Source: Psychromonas sp. 14N.309.X.WAT.B.A12
GTDB lineage: Bacteria; Pseudomonadota; Gammaproteobacteria; Enterobacterales; Psychromonadaceae
Direction of reading: 5' to 3'
DNA: 64,000 bases
Assembly: GCF_030397575.1 (NCBI RefSeq)
Contig: NZ_JAPNXS010000003.1
Coordinates: forward strand, 124,001-188,000
Made by a program: the position numbers and the translations under genes. Shown piece after piece: positions 37,747-47,187 of this stretch; within the stretch, counting starts at the first letter, position 1; the number at the start of each line of letters is the position of its first letter. The notes under the pieces are model-generated. The model was not told where the DNA came from. It made no database searches and saw only the letters and a list, made by a program, of their open reading frames with translations.

Positions 37747-38168
37747 AGCCGCTCACATGGATTATAAGTGTTGTAATGGCGACATTAAGTTTGCCTGTAA
37801 TGGCGCTAGAGGAAACAAGTAAACGCCCAGAATTAGCGATTGGTACTATGCTGGGCTCTTTGATTTTGGTGCTTGCTTGTATCTTCCTATTTGCATTCTT
37901 GATGAAAAAGAGCAACTTGATTCGTCATGGTGGTCAGCACAGTCCAATTAAAGTGATTTCCACGCAAGCGCTGACTAATAAAAGTCGGGTGCAAATAATA
38001 GAGGTGCGTGGTAAACAATATCTGCTAGGTGTCAGTGAGCATTCTGTTAACTTGCTCGATCAATTAGATCCAGCTCAAGAAGAAGATATTGATATTCCTG
38101 AAAATCCTTCATTCAAAACTGCGTTTACTAGCGTACTATCCAAAGTAGGAAAGAAAAATAATGAATAA
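37743..38168 (+). CDS. fliO: Flagellar export protein FliO
   Basis: FliO is a small inner-membrane scaffold for assembly of the FliP ring. This 141-residue protein has an N-terminal hydrophobic segment resembling a signal peptide, a second membrane helix (about residues 32-54), and a cytoplasmic domain with [30 protein letters not shown]. The position between fliN (4-base overlap) and fliP (8-base overlap) is canonical. Confidence 0.92.
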   Translation: MKPLTWIISVVMATLSLPVMALEETSKRPELAIGTMLGSLILVLACIFLFAFLMKKSNLIRHGGQHSPIKVISTQALTNKSRVQIIEVRGKQYLLGVSEHSVNLLDQLDPAQEEDIDIPENPSFKTAFTSVLSKVGKKNNE

Positions 38169-38904
38169 ACTACTCTGGTTATTAGCCTCTGTCCTAATAA
38201 TGTTTGTACCTCAAGTATTGGCCGATCCTACTGCCTTATCTGCGGTAACAGTGACAACCAGCCCTACAGGCGATCAAGAATACAGTGTTACGCTGCAAGT
38301 CTTAGCTTTTATGACGGCATTGAGCTTCCTGCCGGCAATGCTTATTTTAATGACCTCTTTTACTCGTATTGTGGTGGTCATGTCGATTCTGCGTCAAGCT
38401 CTAGGCTTACAAAGCTCTCCATCTAATCAGGTGATTAACGGTATAGCACTGTTTTTGACCTTCTTTATCATGGCGCCAGTGTTTAATCGTATTAATGAAA
38501 CGGCTTTACAACCTTATCTCAATGAAGAAATGACCATTGTGCAAGCATTGGAAGAAGGTAAAAAGCCGATGATGCAATTTATGTTGTCACAAACGCGCCT
38601 AAAAGACCTTGAGATGTTCATGGAAATTGCTGATGTTCAAGTAGATACACCTGAAGAAGTGCCAATTACAGTATTGATACCTGCTTTTGTAACTAGTGAA
38701 TTAAAAACTGCTTTCCAAATAGGCTTTATGTTGTTTATTCCTTTTTTGATTATAGATTTAGTGGTAGCAAGTATCTTAATGGCAATGGGGATGATGATGT
38801 TATCACCAATGATTATTTCACTACCCTTTAAATTAATGTTGTTTGTATTAGTAGATGGCTGGAACTTAGTCATGGGCAGTTTAGCTAATAGTTTCGGGTT
38901 GTAA
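38161..38904 (+). CDS. fliP: Flagellar export gate protein FliP
   Basis: FliP forms, with FliQ and FliR, the export gate core in the MS ring. This 247-residue protein has a cleavable signal peptide (about residues 1-21, VLA-DPT), then the family signatures [41 protein letters not shown] and [22 protein letters not shown]. Its length matches E. coli (245). Confidence 0.97.
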   Translation: MNKLLWLLASVLIMFVPQVLADPTALSAVTVTTSPTGDQEYSVTLQVLAFMTALSFLPAMLILMTSFTRIVVVMSILRQALGLQSSPSNQVINGIALFLTFFIMAPVFNRINETALQPYLNEEMTIVQALEEGKKPMMQFMLSQTRLKDLEMFMEIADVQVDTPEEVPITVLIPAFVTSELKTAFQIGFMLFIPFLIIDLVVASILMAMGMMMLSPMIISLPFKLMLFVLVDGWNLVMGSLANSFGL

Positions 38905-38912
38905 GGAGACTT

Positions 38913-39182
38913 ATGGAACCGGAAGTTTTTGTTAATATTTTTAGACAAGCATTATGGTTGGTATTGATTCTAGTCTCTGCGGTGATCATACCCAGCTTGA
39001 TAGTAGGTTTAGTGGTCGCTATCTTTCAAGCTGCAACTTCAATTAATGAGCAGACACTAAGCTTTTTACCTCGTCTTATTATGACCTTAGTAGCGTTAGC
39101 ATTTGGCGCACATTGGGGGGTTGGTAAGTTAATGGAGTTCTTTGTATCTATGATTGATCAGATTCCACAAGTGGTTGGCTAA
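38913..39182 (+). CDS. fliQ: Flagellar export gate protein FliQ
   Basis: This 89-residue protein has two membrane helices and the FliQ signature PSLIVGLVVAIFQAATSINEQTLSFLPRL. Length equals E. coli FliQ. The last base of its stop codon is the first base of the fliR start. Confidence 0.96.
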   Translation: MEPEVFVNIFRQALWLVLILVSAVIIPSLIVGLVVAIFQAATSINEQTLSFLPRLIMTLVALAFGAHWGVGKLMEFFVSMIDQIPQVVG

Positions 39183-39973
39183 TGGTTTTCTCTGCGGATC
39201 TTATTTTAGATCTGATTGCCAGCTACCTATGGGCATTTAGTCGTATTGCCGCCATGATGATGGTGATGGTTGCTATTGGCTCTAATACCTTACCTACTCG
39301 TATTCGCTTATTTTATGCGCTAACTATTACATTAATCGCCTTGCCTGCTATCCCTGCTGGACCTGATGATATTGAGTTGTTTTCACTTAATAGTTTTATT
39401 GTGGTGATGCAGCAAATCCTGATCGGTATTGCGATAGGTACTATTTCTGTTTTTGTTGTGCAAACCTTCGTGATTGCAGGTCAAATTATAGCGATGCAAA
39501 CCAGTTTAGGGTTCGCATCTATGGCCGACCCTTTAAGTGGCGAAAGTTCACCAGTGGTCGGGCAATTTTATGTGTTGTTAGTGACTCTATTATTTTTGGG
39601 AGTAGATGGCCATCTCTTGATGATTGAAATGATCATTAAAAGTTTTAGCACTTTACCCGTTTCTGAAAGCGGGTTATTAGCATTAGATTATTATCATGTA
39701 GCTGATTGGCTTTCTACTATGTTTCATGCTGCCTTGGCTTTTTCTATCGCTTCTATGGTGGCGATGTTATTGGTTAATTTATCCTTTGGTATTATGACTA
39801 AAGCAGCACCACAGCTAAATATCTTTAGCTTAGGGTTTTCGATTAGTATGGTATTTGGGCTGTTTGTATTATGGATAACTCTGCTAAATGTGCCAATGCA
39901 TTTTCAAAACCAATGGACAGAAGGGGTAACGAGTATGTGTGAAATGCTTAATAACCCTTGTGCCAAACCTTAG
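39182..39973 (+). CDS. fliR: Flagellar export gate protein FliR
   Basis: This 263-residue polytopic membrane protein is the FliR component of the export gate. Visible features include the N-terminal FSRIAAMMMVMVAIGSNTLPTRIRLFYALTI, IGTISVFVVQTFVIAGQIIAMQTSLGFASMADP and LNIFSLGFSISMVFGLFVLW. It is coupled to fliQ by a one-base overlap and lies 32 bases before flhB. Confidence 0.96.
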   Translation: MVFSADLILDLIASYLWAFSRIAAMMMVMVAIGSNTLPTRIRLFYALTITLIALPAIPAGPDDIELFSLNSFIVVMQQILIGIAIGTISVFVVQTFVIAGQIIAMQTSLGFASMADPLSGESSPVVGQFYVLLVTLLFLGVDGHLLMIEMIIKSFSTLPVSESGLLALDYYHVADWLSTMFHAALAFSIASMVAMLLVNLSFGIMTKAAPQLNIFSLGFSISMVFGLFVLWITLLNVPMHFQNQWTEGVTSMCEMLNNPCAKP

Positions 39974-40005
39974 CGGGTTACTTATGTATATTAAGGGGTT
40001 AAGTC

Positions 40006-41145
40006 ATGGCTGAAAATGAAAACGGTACCGATAAGTCCGAACAGGCCACGCCCGAAAAAGTACGCAAATCCAAAGAAAAGGGACAAGTTGCTCGATCTAA
40101 AGAGTTAGCGACCGCGTCGGTGTTAATTGCTGCTGCGCTATCAATGTTTGTTTTTGGTGATAAGCTCGCTTATGAATTGTCAGTCATGATGAAACGCGCT
40201 TTCACTTTTGAACGTGCTGATATCTATTCACCAGAACATATGTGGCATGTGTTAGTTGATGGTTTCAGTGGTTTAGGTATACCAGTTTTTCTTATTCTAC
40301 TGATGTTATTTATTATCTCTATTCTAGGCAGTTCTTTGTTAGGTGGTATGTTGTTTAGTACTAAAGCAATGATGCCTAAATTTAGTCGAATGAGTCCTAA
40401 AGCCGGTTTTAAACGCATGTTTGGTATGCAAGCTTGGGTTGAGCTGATTAAATCTATTTTAAAAGTAACCGTGGTCATGTGCGTTGCCTGGGCGATTTTA
40501 GCAGCCACTTTTGAGCACATATTACATCTGTCTATAAGCCAATTACCGGGCAGCGCTTTTGAAGCATTGGATATGCTCAGCTGGATGTTTTTATTGTTGT
40601 GTCTTTCGTTATTAGTGATTGTTGCAGTTGATGTTCCTTACCAAATATATAAGCACAATGATGAATTGAAGATGACCAAGCAAGAGGTCAAAGATGAGTT
40701 TCGTAACTCTGAAGGGAAGCCCGAAGTAAAACAGCGTATTCGTCAATTACAATATGAGATGTCACAACGAACTATGATGGGAGATGTCCCTGATGCTGAT
40801 GTGATTGTCACCAATCCAACTCATTACTCTGTAGCGCTTAAATACGATAAAGACGGCGATCGTCCACCTTATGTGGTTGCCAAAGGTGTTGACTTTATGG
40901 CTTTGAAAATCCGTGAAGTGGGACGAGAGCATGAAGTCCCTGTGATGCAGTCACCACAATTATGTCGTGCGGTGTATCATACGACTGACATTGGTGAAGA
41001 TGTTCCTGAGGAGTTATTTATCGCTATTGCTAAGATCTTAGCTTACATCTATCAGTTAGAGCAGTTTAGGAAAGGTAAGTCTGGCCGACCTAAAGCGTTA
41101 CCAACTGAGATTCCTGTACCGGATGATTTCCTCTATCCGAATTAG
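40006..41145 (+). CDS. flhB: Flagellar export switch protein FlhB
   Basis: FlhB switches export specificity from rod/hook to filament. The 379-residue protein has four membrane helices, then the cytoplasmic FlhB-C domain with the self-cleavage NPTH motif (VIVTNPTHYSVALKY), preceded by MTKQEVKDEFRNSEGKPEVKQRIRQLQ. The N-terminus SEQATPEKVRKSKEKGQVARSKEL is typical. It is the last gene of the fliE unit; a 254-base gap with its own sigma-54 promoter follows. Confidence 0.97.
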   Translation: MAENENGTDKSEQATPEKVRKSKEKGQVARSKELATASVLIAAALSMFVFGDKLAYELSVMMKRAFTFERADIYSPEHMWHVLVDGFSGLGIPVFLILLMLFIISILGSSLLGGMLFSTKAMMPKFSRMSPKAGFKRMFGMQAWVELIKSILKVTVVMCVAWAILAATFEHILHLSISQLPGSAFEALDMLSWMFLLLCLSLLVIVAVDVPYQIYKHNDELKMTKQEVKDEFRNSEGKPEVKQRIRQLQYEMSQRTMMGDVPDADVIVTNPTHYSVALKYDKDGDRPPYVVAKGVDFMALKIREVGREHEVPVMQSPQLCRAVYHTTDIGEDVPEELFIAIAKILAYIYQLEQFRKGKSGRPKALPTEIPVPDDFLYPN

Positions 41146-41199
41146 TTCCTTTCCTATCCGATCATTCATTGAAAGTTGTTTTTCGCTTATATAATTAAT

Positions 41200-41215
41200 T
41201 GGTATTGTATTTGCT
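41200..41215 (+). promoter_or_regulatory. Sigma-54 type promoter of flhA
   Basis: TGGTAT-TGTAT-TTGCT keeps the -24 GG and the complete -12 TTGCT with the right spacing; one base in the -24 element differs from TGGCAY. It starts the flhA-flhF-flhG-fliA unit, as in Vibrio. Confidence 0.75.
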
Positions 41216-41387
41216 TAATACTAAGGTGCAGAAGATAATTTGACACTATTAACATGTATTTAGTCATTATTTCTTCATTTTGAATCGTGCTTATCTCGTA
41301 TACAAAGCATCCACCACTTTTAATATTTAAATTAGTTGGTTAGAGTAGCCACTATTAGATATTTAATATTAGTTAACATATTTATTT

Positions 41388-41402
41388 TTAGGTGACACTA
41401 TT
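41388..41402 (+). promoter_or_regulatory. Ribosome site and probable ATT start codon of flhA
   Basis: TTAGGTGA (41388-41395) is a good Shine-Dalgarno sequence and is followed after four bases by ATT at 41400, in the flhA frame. No ATG, GTG or TTG exists in that frame between the upstream stop (41370-41372) and the ATG at 41490. Confidence 0.6.
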
Positions 41403-43496
41403 AACGCAATCTTCGCATCATTTTGGTCTAAACGAGCAATTATTTTCGGTGGGTTAGGCACGCCTATTCTGGTCCTTGCAATTTTAGGTATGGTTATTCT
41501 ACCTATGCCTGTATTGCTATTAGATATCTTATTTACCTTTAATATTGCCTTGGCGTTAATTGTACTTTTAGTTTCTATCTATACTAAACGTCCTCTGGAT
41601 TTTGCCGCTTTTCCGACCGTGTTATTAATTGCGACTTTATTACGTTTGGCGTTAAATGTTGCTTCAACACGTGTGGTGTTATTAGAAGGGCATGAAGGCG
41701 GTAGTGCTGCTGGTAACGTTATTGAAGCTTTCGGTTCAGTGGTGATTGGCGGTAACCTTGCCGTAGGATTAATCGTATTTATTATATTGATGATCATTAA
41801 CTTCGTGGTTGTTACCAAGGGGGCCGGGCGAATCTCTGAAGTGAGCGCTCGATTTACATTGGATGCGATGCCGGGTAAACAGATGGCCATTGATGCGGAT
41901 CTAAATGCCGGATTGATTAATCAAGATCAAGCGCGTTTACGACGTGAAGAAGTGACCATGGAAGCAGATTTTTACGGTTCAATGGATGGTGCGAGTAAAT
42001 TTGTTAAAGGTGATGCCATTGCAGGGATCATGATCTTATTTATCAATATTATTGGCGGTTTTATTATTGGGATGGTGCAGTATGATCTGCCCCTTTCTGA
42101 GGCGGCAGAGATATACACACTATTAACCATTGGTGATGGTTTAGTGGCACAAATTCCTTCTTTATTGTTATCGATAGCTGCTGCGATCACAGTAACGCGT
42201 GAAAATACTGAAGCGGATATGGGCAACCGTATGCTTGGGCAAATGTTTGATGACCCCAAAGCATTAATGATCACCGCAGGCATTCTGTTAGTGATGGGGG
42301 TTGTCCCTGGTATGCCGCACCTAGCTTTCTTAACATTAGGTGCTGTGGCGGCTGGTGGTGCATATTGGCAATTGAAACGTTTGAAAACCAAACAGGAAAC
42401 TGCATTAGCTTTACAGCAAAGTGGTGCCGCTGCAGATGCAGGTGCTGCTGAAGTCAAAGAGCTAGGTTGGGATGATGTACGCAGTGTTGATACGATCGGT
42501 TTAGAGGTTGGTTATCGCTTGATCCCATTGGTGGATAAATCTCAAGGCGGGCAATTATTAGATCGCATTAAAGGCGTGCGTAAAAAGTTATCTCAACAGA
42601 TGGGCTTTTTAATTCCACCTGTGCATATTCGCGATAACCTCGATTTATCACCTAATCATTACAGTATTTCTTTGATGGGGGTTGGTTGTGGACATGCAGA
42701 TATTTACCATGATAAAGATATGGCAATTAATCCGGGGCAAGTGTTTGGCCCTATTGATGGTATTGCCGGTATAGATCCTGCCTTTGGATTAGAAGCAGTT
42801 TGGATAGATGATTCACAAAGAGAGCAAGCACAAGCATTAGGCTATACTGTAGTAGATACTGCGACGGTAGTAGCAACACATTTAAGTCAAATACTCAGTA
42901 ATCATGCTGCACAGCTGTTAGGTCATGAAGAAGCGCAAAATCTACTGGATATGTTAGCTAAAAAACATCCTAAACTAGTCGAAGGGTTAGTGCCTGAAGT
43001 GCTGTCATTAAGTACGGTAGTAAAAGTGTTACAAGGGTTACTAAATGAAAATGTAGCGATTCGAGATATTCGCTCTATCGTACAGACTTTAGTGGATTAT
43101 GGACCGAGAAGCCAAGATGCCGAAGTTTTGACAGCAGCCTGTCGAATTTCATTAAAACGCATGATAGTACAGGAAATTATTGGCAGCGAGCCGGAAATCC
43201 CTGTTATTACGCTATCTTCAGAGTTGGAACAAATACTGCATAAGTCTATACAAGCTGGTGGAGCTGATGGTGCTGGTATTGAGCCAGGGTTAGCAGAACG
43301 CATTCAAAACTCGTTGATCGAAGTGGCTCAGCAACAAGAATTAGTAGGGCAACCGGCGGTGTTATTAACATCCGGTGTATTACGTGGCACATTAGCTCGA
43401 TTTGTTAAAAATACAATTCCGAGCCTACATATATTGTCTTATCAGGAAATCCCAGATGATAAGCAAATTAAAATAATTAGCTCAGTTGGGCAATAA
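41400..43496 (+). CDS. flhA: Flagellar export protein FlhA (probable ATT start)
   Basis: FlhA is the main export-gate channel and substrate-docking protein. The first ATG in frame (41490) would begin inside the first membrane helix and drop the GGLGTPILVLAILG segment that FlhA proteins of Vibrio and Shewanella conserve. Reading from ATT at 41400 gives 698 residues, close to E. coli (692), beginning (M)NAIFASFWSKRAIIF. The FHIPEP signature region (LRLALNVASTRVVLLEGHEGG), VVTKGAGRISEVSARFTLDAMPGKQMAIDADLNAG and YGSMDGASKFVKGDAIAG are intact, and the cytoplasmic domain is full length. The gene is certain; the start codon is inference. Confidence 0.9.
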   Translation: MNAIFASFWSKRAIIFGGLGTPILVLAILGMVILPMPVLLLDILFTFNIALALIVLLVSIYTKRPLDFAAFPTVLLIATLLRLALNVASTRVVLLEGHEGGSAAGNVIEAFGSVVIGGNLAVGLIVFIILMIINFVVVTKGAGRISEVSARFTLDAMPGKQMAIDADLNAGLINQDQARLRREEVTMEADFYGSMDGASKFVKGDAIAGIMILFINIIGGFIIGMVQYDLPLSEAAEIYTLLTIGDGLVAQIPSLLLSIAAAITVTRENTEADMGNRMLGQMFDDPKALMITAGILLVMGVVPGMPHLAFLTLGAVAAGGAYWQLKRLKTKQETALALQQSGAAADAGAAEVKELGWDDVRSVDTIGLEVGYRLIPLVDKSQGGQLLDRIKGVRKKLSQQMGFLIPPVHIRDNLDLSPNHYSISLMGVGCGHADIYHDKDMAINPGQVFGPIDGIAGIDPAFGLEAVWIDDSQREQAQALGYTVVDTATVVATHLSQILSNHAAQLLGHEEAQNLLDMLAKKHPKLVEGLVPEVLSLSTVVKVLQGLLNENVAIRDIRSIVQTLVDYGPRSQDAEVLTAACRISLKRMIVQEIIGSEPEIPVITLSSELEQILHKSIQAGGADGAGIEPGLAERIQNSLIEVAQQQELVGQPAVLLTSGVLRGTLARFVKNTIPSLHILSYQEIPDDKQIKIISSVGQ

Positions 43497-43508
43497 TGGT
43501 TGTAATCA

Positions 43509-44960
43509 ATGAAAATTAAACGATTTTTTGCAAAAGACATGCGTACCGCAATGGTTGAAGTTAAGGAAGTATTAGGTCCTGATGCGGTGATTATGTCTAA
43601 TAAAAAAGTAGTCGGTGGTATTGAAATAGTCGCTGCGGTTGATTACCAATCTCAGGCTGCAGAGCCAAAATCAGAAAAAACAGATAGCTTTTCGCAGCTT
43701 AAGGAAGATAGCGTGCAGTTATCTTCAAAAGGAGCTGAAAAGAGTGCTCCTAAAATTAAATTACCCAACAGTATTCGTAGTAATCGTAAAGAAAGTGGTG
43801 AGGATTTTGCTAAATCACTTAACTCGTTTTTTGGTAAGGTCAATGCTCAGCAGAATAAAAAGCCTGCACCTAAAAAGCGTAGTGAATTACCGAGTTTCTC
43901 TTTTAATGAAGAAATGGAGAAACAAACTAAAAAAGCTGAACCTTCACAACCTCCAACATTAGCTGAACAGCAGAATTGGCATCGTCAAGAATCGCGTCAC
44001 GCACCGGTAAAACAAACCGCTTCTGCAAATCGCGTTCAAGATAATAAAGGCATGGCAAAAATAAGTGAAGAAGTCGCGTCATTACGTAAGTTATTAGAGC
44101 ATCAAGTATCTGGTTTAATGTGGCAAGAGATGGAGCGAAAAGAGCCCGTTCGAGCAATGATCATTAAATGGTTAAATAGTGCTGGATTTTCTGACGAAAT
44201 TGCCGATAACTTAGCAAGTTACGTACCTGAAGATGCTTCTTCTAGTGAAGTGCAACAATATATACAGGCATTATTACAAGATAAAATTTTTATCGGACAA
44301 AATGAAATACTGTTAAAAGGTGGTGCGATTGCTCTATTAGGTCCTACTGGGGTGGGTAAAACAACGACAATCGCCAAGTTGGCTGCACAATTTGCCATTA
44401 AATATGGGCCAGAACAAGTGGCTTTAATTACTACTGACACATATCGTATTGGCGCACATGAACAGTTAGCGACCTACGGTAAAATCATGGGGTGCGCAGT
44501 CAGAGTTGCCAAAGATGCCGATGAATTATCACAAATTTTATATCAGTTTAGAGAAAAGCGTTTAGTGTTGATTGATACTGCTGGCATGGGCCAACGAGAT
44601 GTTCGTCTTTCAGAACAGCTAGAAACGTTAATGAGTAGCAGTGGCGTGAATATTAAGAGCTACTTAGTGGTTCCATCAACTGCGCAGCGTCGTGTAGTTG
44701 AAGAAGCATTACAGCACTTTAAACGCATTCCGTTATCTGGATGTATCTTAACTAAAATTGATGAAAGTCTAGGTTTAGGTGAAGTATTAAGTGTCACAAT
44801 GAAGCATGCTTTACCGATTAGTTATATCACAACTGGGCAGCGAGTGCCTGAAGATATTGAAATAGCAAAAGTGGAAAGTTTAATCAGTGATACGTTAACA
44901 ATGATGGAAAACCAGCAACAAGAAGAGTCACATCAATGGTATAGCAATACAGACGATTAA
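43509..44960 (+). CDS. flhF: Flagellar SRP-like GTPase FlhF
   Basis: FlhF sets the polar site and number of flagella. This 483-residue protein has the N-terminal MKIKRFFAKDMRTAMVEVKEVLGPDAVIMSNKKV (B domain), a long low-complexity basic/Gln-rich linker (about 55-175), an N domain, and the SRP-type G domain with LLGPTGVGKTTTIAKLAAQFA, DTYRIGAHEQLATYG, LIDTAGMGQRD and a TKIDESLGLGE motif. There is no clear Shine-Dalgarno before the ATG; it starts 12 bases after flhA and may depend on coupling. Confidence 0.96.
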   Translation: MKIKRFFAKDMRTAMVEVKEVLGPDAVIMSNKKVVGGIEIVAAVDYQSQAAEPKSEKTDSFSQLKEDSVQLSSKGAEKSAPKIKLPNSIRSNRKESGEDFAKSLNSFFGKVNAQQNKKPAPKKRSELPSFSFNEEMEKQTKKAEPSQPPTLAEQQNWHRQESRHAPVKQTASANRVQDNKGMAKISEEVASLRKLLEHQVSGLMWQEMERKEPVRAMIIKWLNSAGFSDEIADNLASYVPEDASSSEVQQYIQALLQDKIFIGQNEILLKGGAIALLGPTGVGKTTTIAKLAAQFAIKYGPEQVALITTDTYRIGAHEQLATYGKIMGCAVRVAKDADELSQILYQFREKRLVLIDTAGMGQRDVRLSEQLETLMSSSGVNIKSYLVVPSTAQRRVVEEALQHFKRIPLSGCILTKIDESLGLGEVLSVTMKHALPISYITTGQRVPEDIEIAKVESLISDTLTMMENQQQEESHQWYSNTDD

Positions 44961-45019
44961 TTTCGGTGTTATAGTACATAATATGTTGGTTTAATTAATT
45001 TAAATAATGAGTAAGTAAG

Positions 45020-45892
45020 ATGATGGCAGATCAAGCAAGCGGGTTAAGACGAATGGCAAATCACCAAGTGAAAGTTATTGCAGTAACTGGCGGTAAAGGC
45101 GGCGTAGGTAAAACTAATGTAACGCTTAATATGGCTGTATCGCTTGCAAAAATGGGTAAGCGAGTAATGATACTTGATGCCGATTTAGGACTAGCAAATG
45201 TCGATGTTTTATTGGGTATCCGAGTAATTAAAAATCTTTCTCATGTGTTATCTGGTGAATGTACGTTAGACGAAGTGATTGTTCATGGTCCAGAAGGGGT
45301 GATGATCATCCCAGCAACTTCTGGTACGCAATCTATGGTTGAATTAACAGATGTTGAACATGCGGGATTGATTCAAGCATTCAGTTCATTACAAACGCCT
45401 ATTGATATCTTATTAATTGATACCGCTGCTGGTATTTCAAATATGGTGGTTAGTTTTGCTCAAGCTGCGCAAGATGTGTTGATGGTAGTGTGTGATGAGC
45501 CTACTTCTATCACCGATGCCTATGCATTGATTAAGATACTAAGTAAGCAAAATGGTGTGTATCGTTTCAAGATCGTCGCGAATATGGTACGCAGTCTCCG
45601 TGAAGGACAAGACCTTTTTACTAAGCTTACCCGAGTAACAGATCGTTTTTTGGATGCTTCTTTAGAGCTGGTTGCTTGTATTCCTTTTGATGGCAATGTG
45701 CGTCAAGCTGTTAGAAAGCAAAAAACTGTGGTTGATGCCTTCCCTAAAACCCCTGCATCTTTGGCATTTAAAGCATTAGCAAACCGTGCCACTGATTGGC
45801 CGATCCCACATCAACCGGGTGGACATTTAGAGTTTTTCATTGAAAAATTATTATTAAACGATAACGATGAAAGTATTAAAGAACTTTTATAG
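45020..45892 (+). CDS. flhG: MinD-like ATPase FlhG (FleN)
   Basis: FlhG limits flagellar number by acting on FlhF and on the master regulator. This 290-residue P-loop ATPase has the deviant Walker A GGKGGVGKTN, MILDADLGLANVDVLLG, and a C-terminal amphipathic helix (FFIEKLLLN). The N-terminal DQASGLRRM motif is the segment known to stimulate FlhF GTPase activity. Adjacent ATGs lie at 45020 and 45023. It is 59 bases after flhF, as expected for polar flagellates. Confidence 0.95.
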   Translation: MMADQASGLRRMANHQVKVIAVTGGKGGVGKTNVTLNMAVSLAKMGKRVMILDADLGLANVDVLLGIRVIKNLSHVLSGECTLDEVIVHGPEGVMIIPATSGTQSMVELTDVEHAGLIQAFSSLQTPIDILLIDTAAGISNMVVSFAQAAQDVLMVVCDEPTSITDAYALIKILSKQNGVYRFKIVANMVRSLREGQDLFTKLTRVTDRFLDASLELVACIPFDGNVRQAVRKQKTVVDAFPKTPASLAFKALANRATDWPIPHQPGGHLEFFIEKLLLNDNDESIKELL

Positions 45893-45933
45893 ATAGCTGT
45901 TATAGATAATAACTAAAGCGGGAATGTTTATAA

Positions 45934-46644
45934 GTGATTAAAGCGCAGGGATATCAATCTGATACATCTGATTTGATTGGTCGTCATTCAGAGTTAGTAC
46001 AAAAAATTGCATACCATTTAATGGCTCGATTGCCTGCTAATGTATTAGTCGATGATCTTGTGCAGTCTGGCATGATCGGTTTATTAGAAGCCGCGCGTAA
46101 TTTTGATGCAACTAAAGGCGCAAGCTTTGAGACATTTGCCGGTATTCGTATTCGCGGTGCGATGCTTGATGAGATGCGTAAAGGAGATTGGGTTCCTCGT
46201 TCCGTTCACAAGAACAGTCGTACCATTGCAGCAGCAATTGATGCGGTAGAAAAGCAAACGGGTGAAAGTGCAACTGAAGTAGAAGTGGCCAATTATTTGC
46301 AAGTAACACTGGGTGAATACCAAAAAATGTTACAAGACGTAAATTGTGCCAAATTAGTAGCTTATGAGGATTTGCCCAATCCTAATGATATGTTCGCACA
46401 AACTAGTGCAACAGCAGATAGCACTTTTGATAATGTTGCTGAAAACCAATTTACAAAGCAATTAGCTGAGATGATAGAGACTCTTCCACAAAGAGAGGCA
46501 TTAGTATTATCTCTGTATTACGACGAAGAATTAAATTTAAAAGAAATAGGGTTAATTTTAGAGGTGAGTGAGTCTCGCGTCAGTCAAATTCTTAGCCAAG
46601 CTTTGCATAAACTGAAATCTAAAGTTAACTCTGCTAAAATGTAA
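45934..46644 (+). CDS. fliA: Flagellar sigma factor 28, FliA
   Basis: FliA directs RNA polymerase to late flagellar and chemotaxis promoters. This 236-residue sigma factor has region 2 (LVQSGMIGLLEAARNFDATKGASFETFAGIRIRGAMLDEMRKGDW), region 3 (NYLQVTLGEYQKML) and region 4 with the helix-turn-helix LKEIGLILEVSESRVSQILSQALHKL. The start is a GTG; no ATG exists in frame nearby, and GCGGGAA lies about 10 bases upstream. It ends the flhA unit. Confidence 0.95.
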   Translation: MIKAQGYQSDTSDLIGRHSELVQKIAYHLMARLPANVLVDDLVQSGMIGLLEAARNFDATKGASFETFAGIRIRGAMLDEMRKGDWVPRSVHKNSRTIAAAIDAVEKQTGESATEVEVANYLQVTLGEYQKMLQDVNCAKLVAYEDLPNPNDMFAQTSATADSTFDNVAENQFTKQLAEMIETLPQREALVLSLYYDEELNLKEIGLILEVSESRVSQILSQALHKLKSKVNSAKM

Positions 46645-46656
46645 CTATTAAGGGGT

Positions 46657-46702
46657 AATTATCTGTAGTGGCTCACATTATCGTGTTGAGCTAAAGATAA
46701 TT
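46657..46702. other. Stem-loop between fliA and cheY
   Basis: AATTATCT (46657-46664) pairs with AGATAATT (46695-46702), with an inner helix GCTCA/TGAGC. A T-run follows about 12 bases later, so it may be a weak terminator or a processing site between the fliA and che units. Confidence 0.4.
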
Positions 46703-46788
46703 TAAAAAATTAATGTATTTTTTTGCAATTTTTATCTATATATAACATATATATAGATATAGGTAGATTTTTGTTCTAGGGGAATATT

Positions 46789-47172
46789 TTGAATAAAGAA
46801 ATGAAGGTTTTAATTGTTGATGATTTTTCGACAATGAGAAGGATAATTAAAAACTTATTAAGGGACTTAGGTTTTACCAATACATTTGAAGCAGATGATG
46901 GTCACACGGCGTTGCCGATGTTAAAAAACGGTGACTTCGAGTTTGTTGTAACTGATTGGAATATGCCAATTATGGAAGGGATCCAACTGTTAAAAGAGAT
47001 CCGTAAAGACCCTAATTTAAAACATCTTCCAGTATTAATGGTAACTGCAGAAGCAAAGCGAGAGCAAATCATTGAAGCTGCACAAGCTGGTGTTAACGGT
47101 TACATAATTAAGCCGTTTACTGCAGGTACATTGAAAGAAAAATTAGACAAAATCTTTGAGCGTTTAGCTTAA
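46789..47172 (+). CDS. cheY: Chemotaxis response regulator CheY (TTG start)
   Basis: Phospho-CheY binds FliM to change motor rotation. The 127-residue receiver has the acid pair D11/D12, the phosphorylation site D56 (VVTDWNMP), T86 (MVTAEAK) and K108 (IIKPF). I start it at TTG 46789: AGGGGA lies 5 bases upstream and the resulting [12 protein letters not shown] aligns with Vibrio CheY, whereas the ATG at 46801 is 17 bases from the ribosome site. It heads the che cluster with 144 bases of AT-rich sequence upstream. Confidence 0.95.
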   Translation: MNKEMKVLIVDDFSTMRRIIKNLLRDLGFTNTFEADDGHTALPMLKNGDFEFVVTDWNMPIMEGIQLLKEIRKDPNLKHLPVLMVTAEAKREQIIEAAQAGVNGYIIKPFTAGTLKEKLDKIFERLA

Positions 47173-47187
47173 TTTAAGGAGTTAAGT

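Noticed and set aside
41972-42457. 161-codon open frame on the minus strand
   Set aside because: Antisense to the conserved flhA core; Ala/Pro/Ile-rich shadow translation without a plausible start signal.
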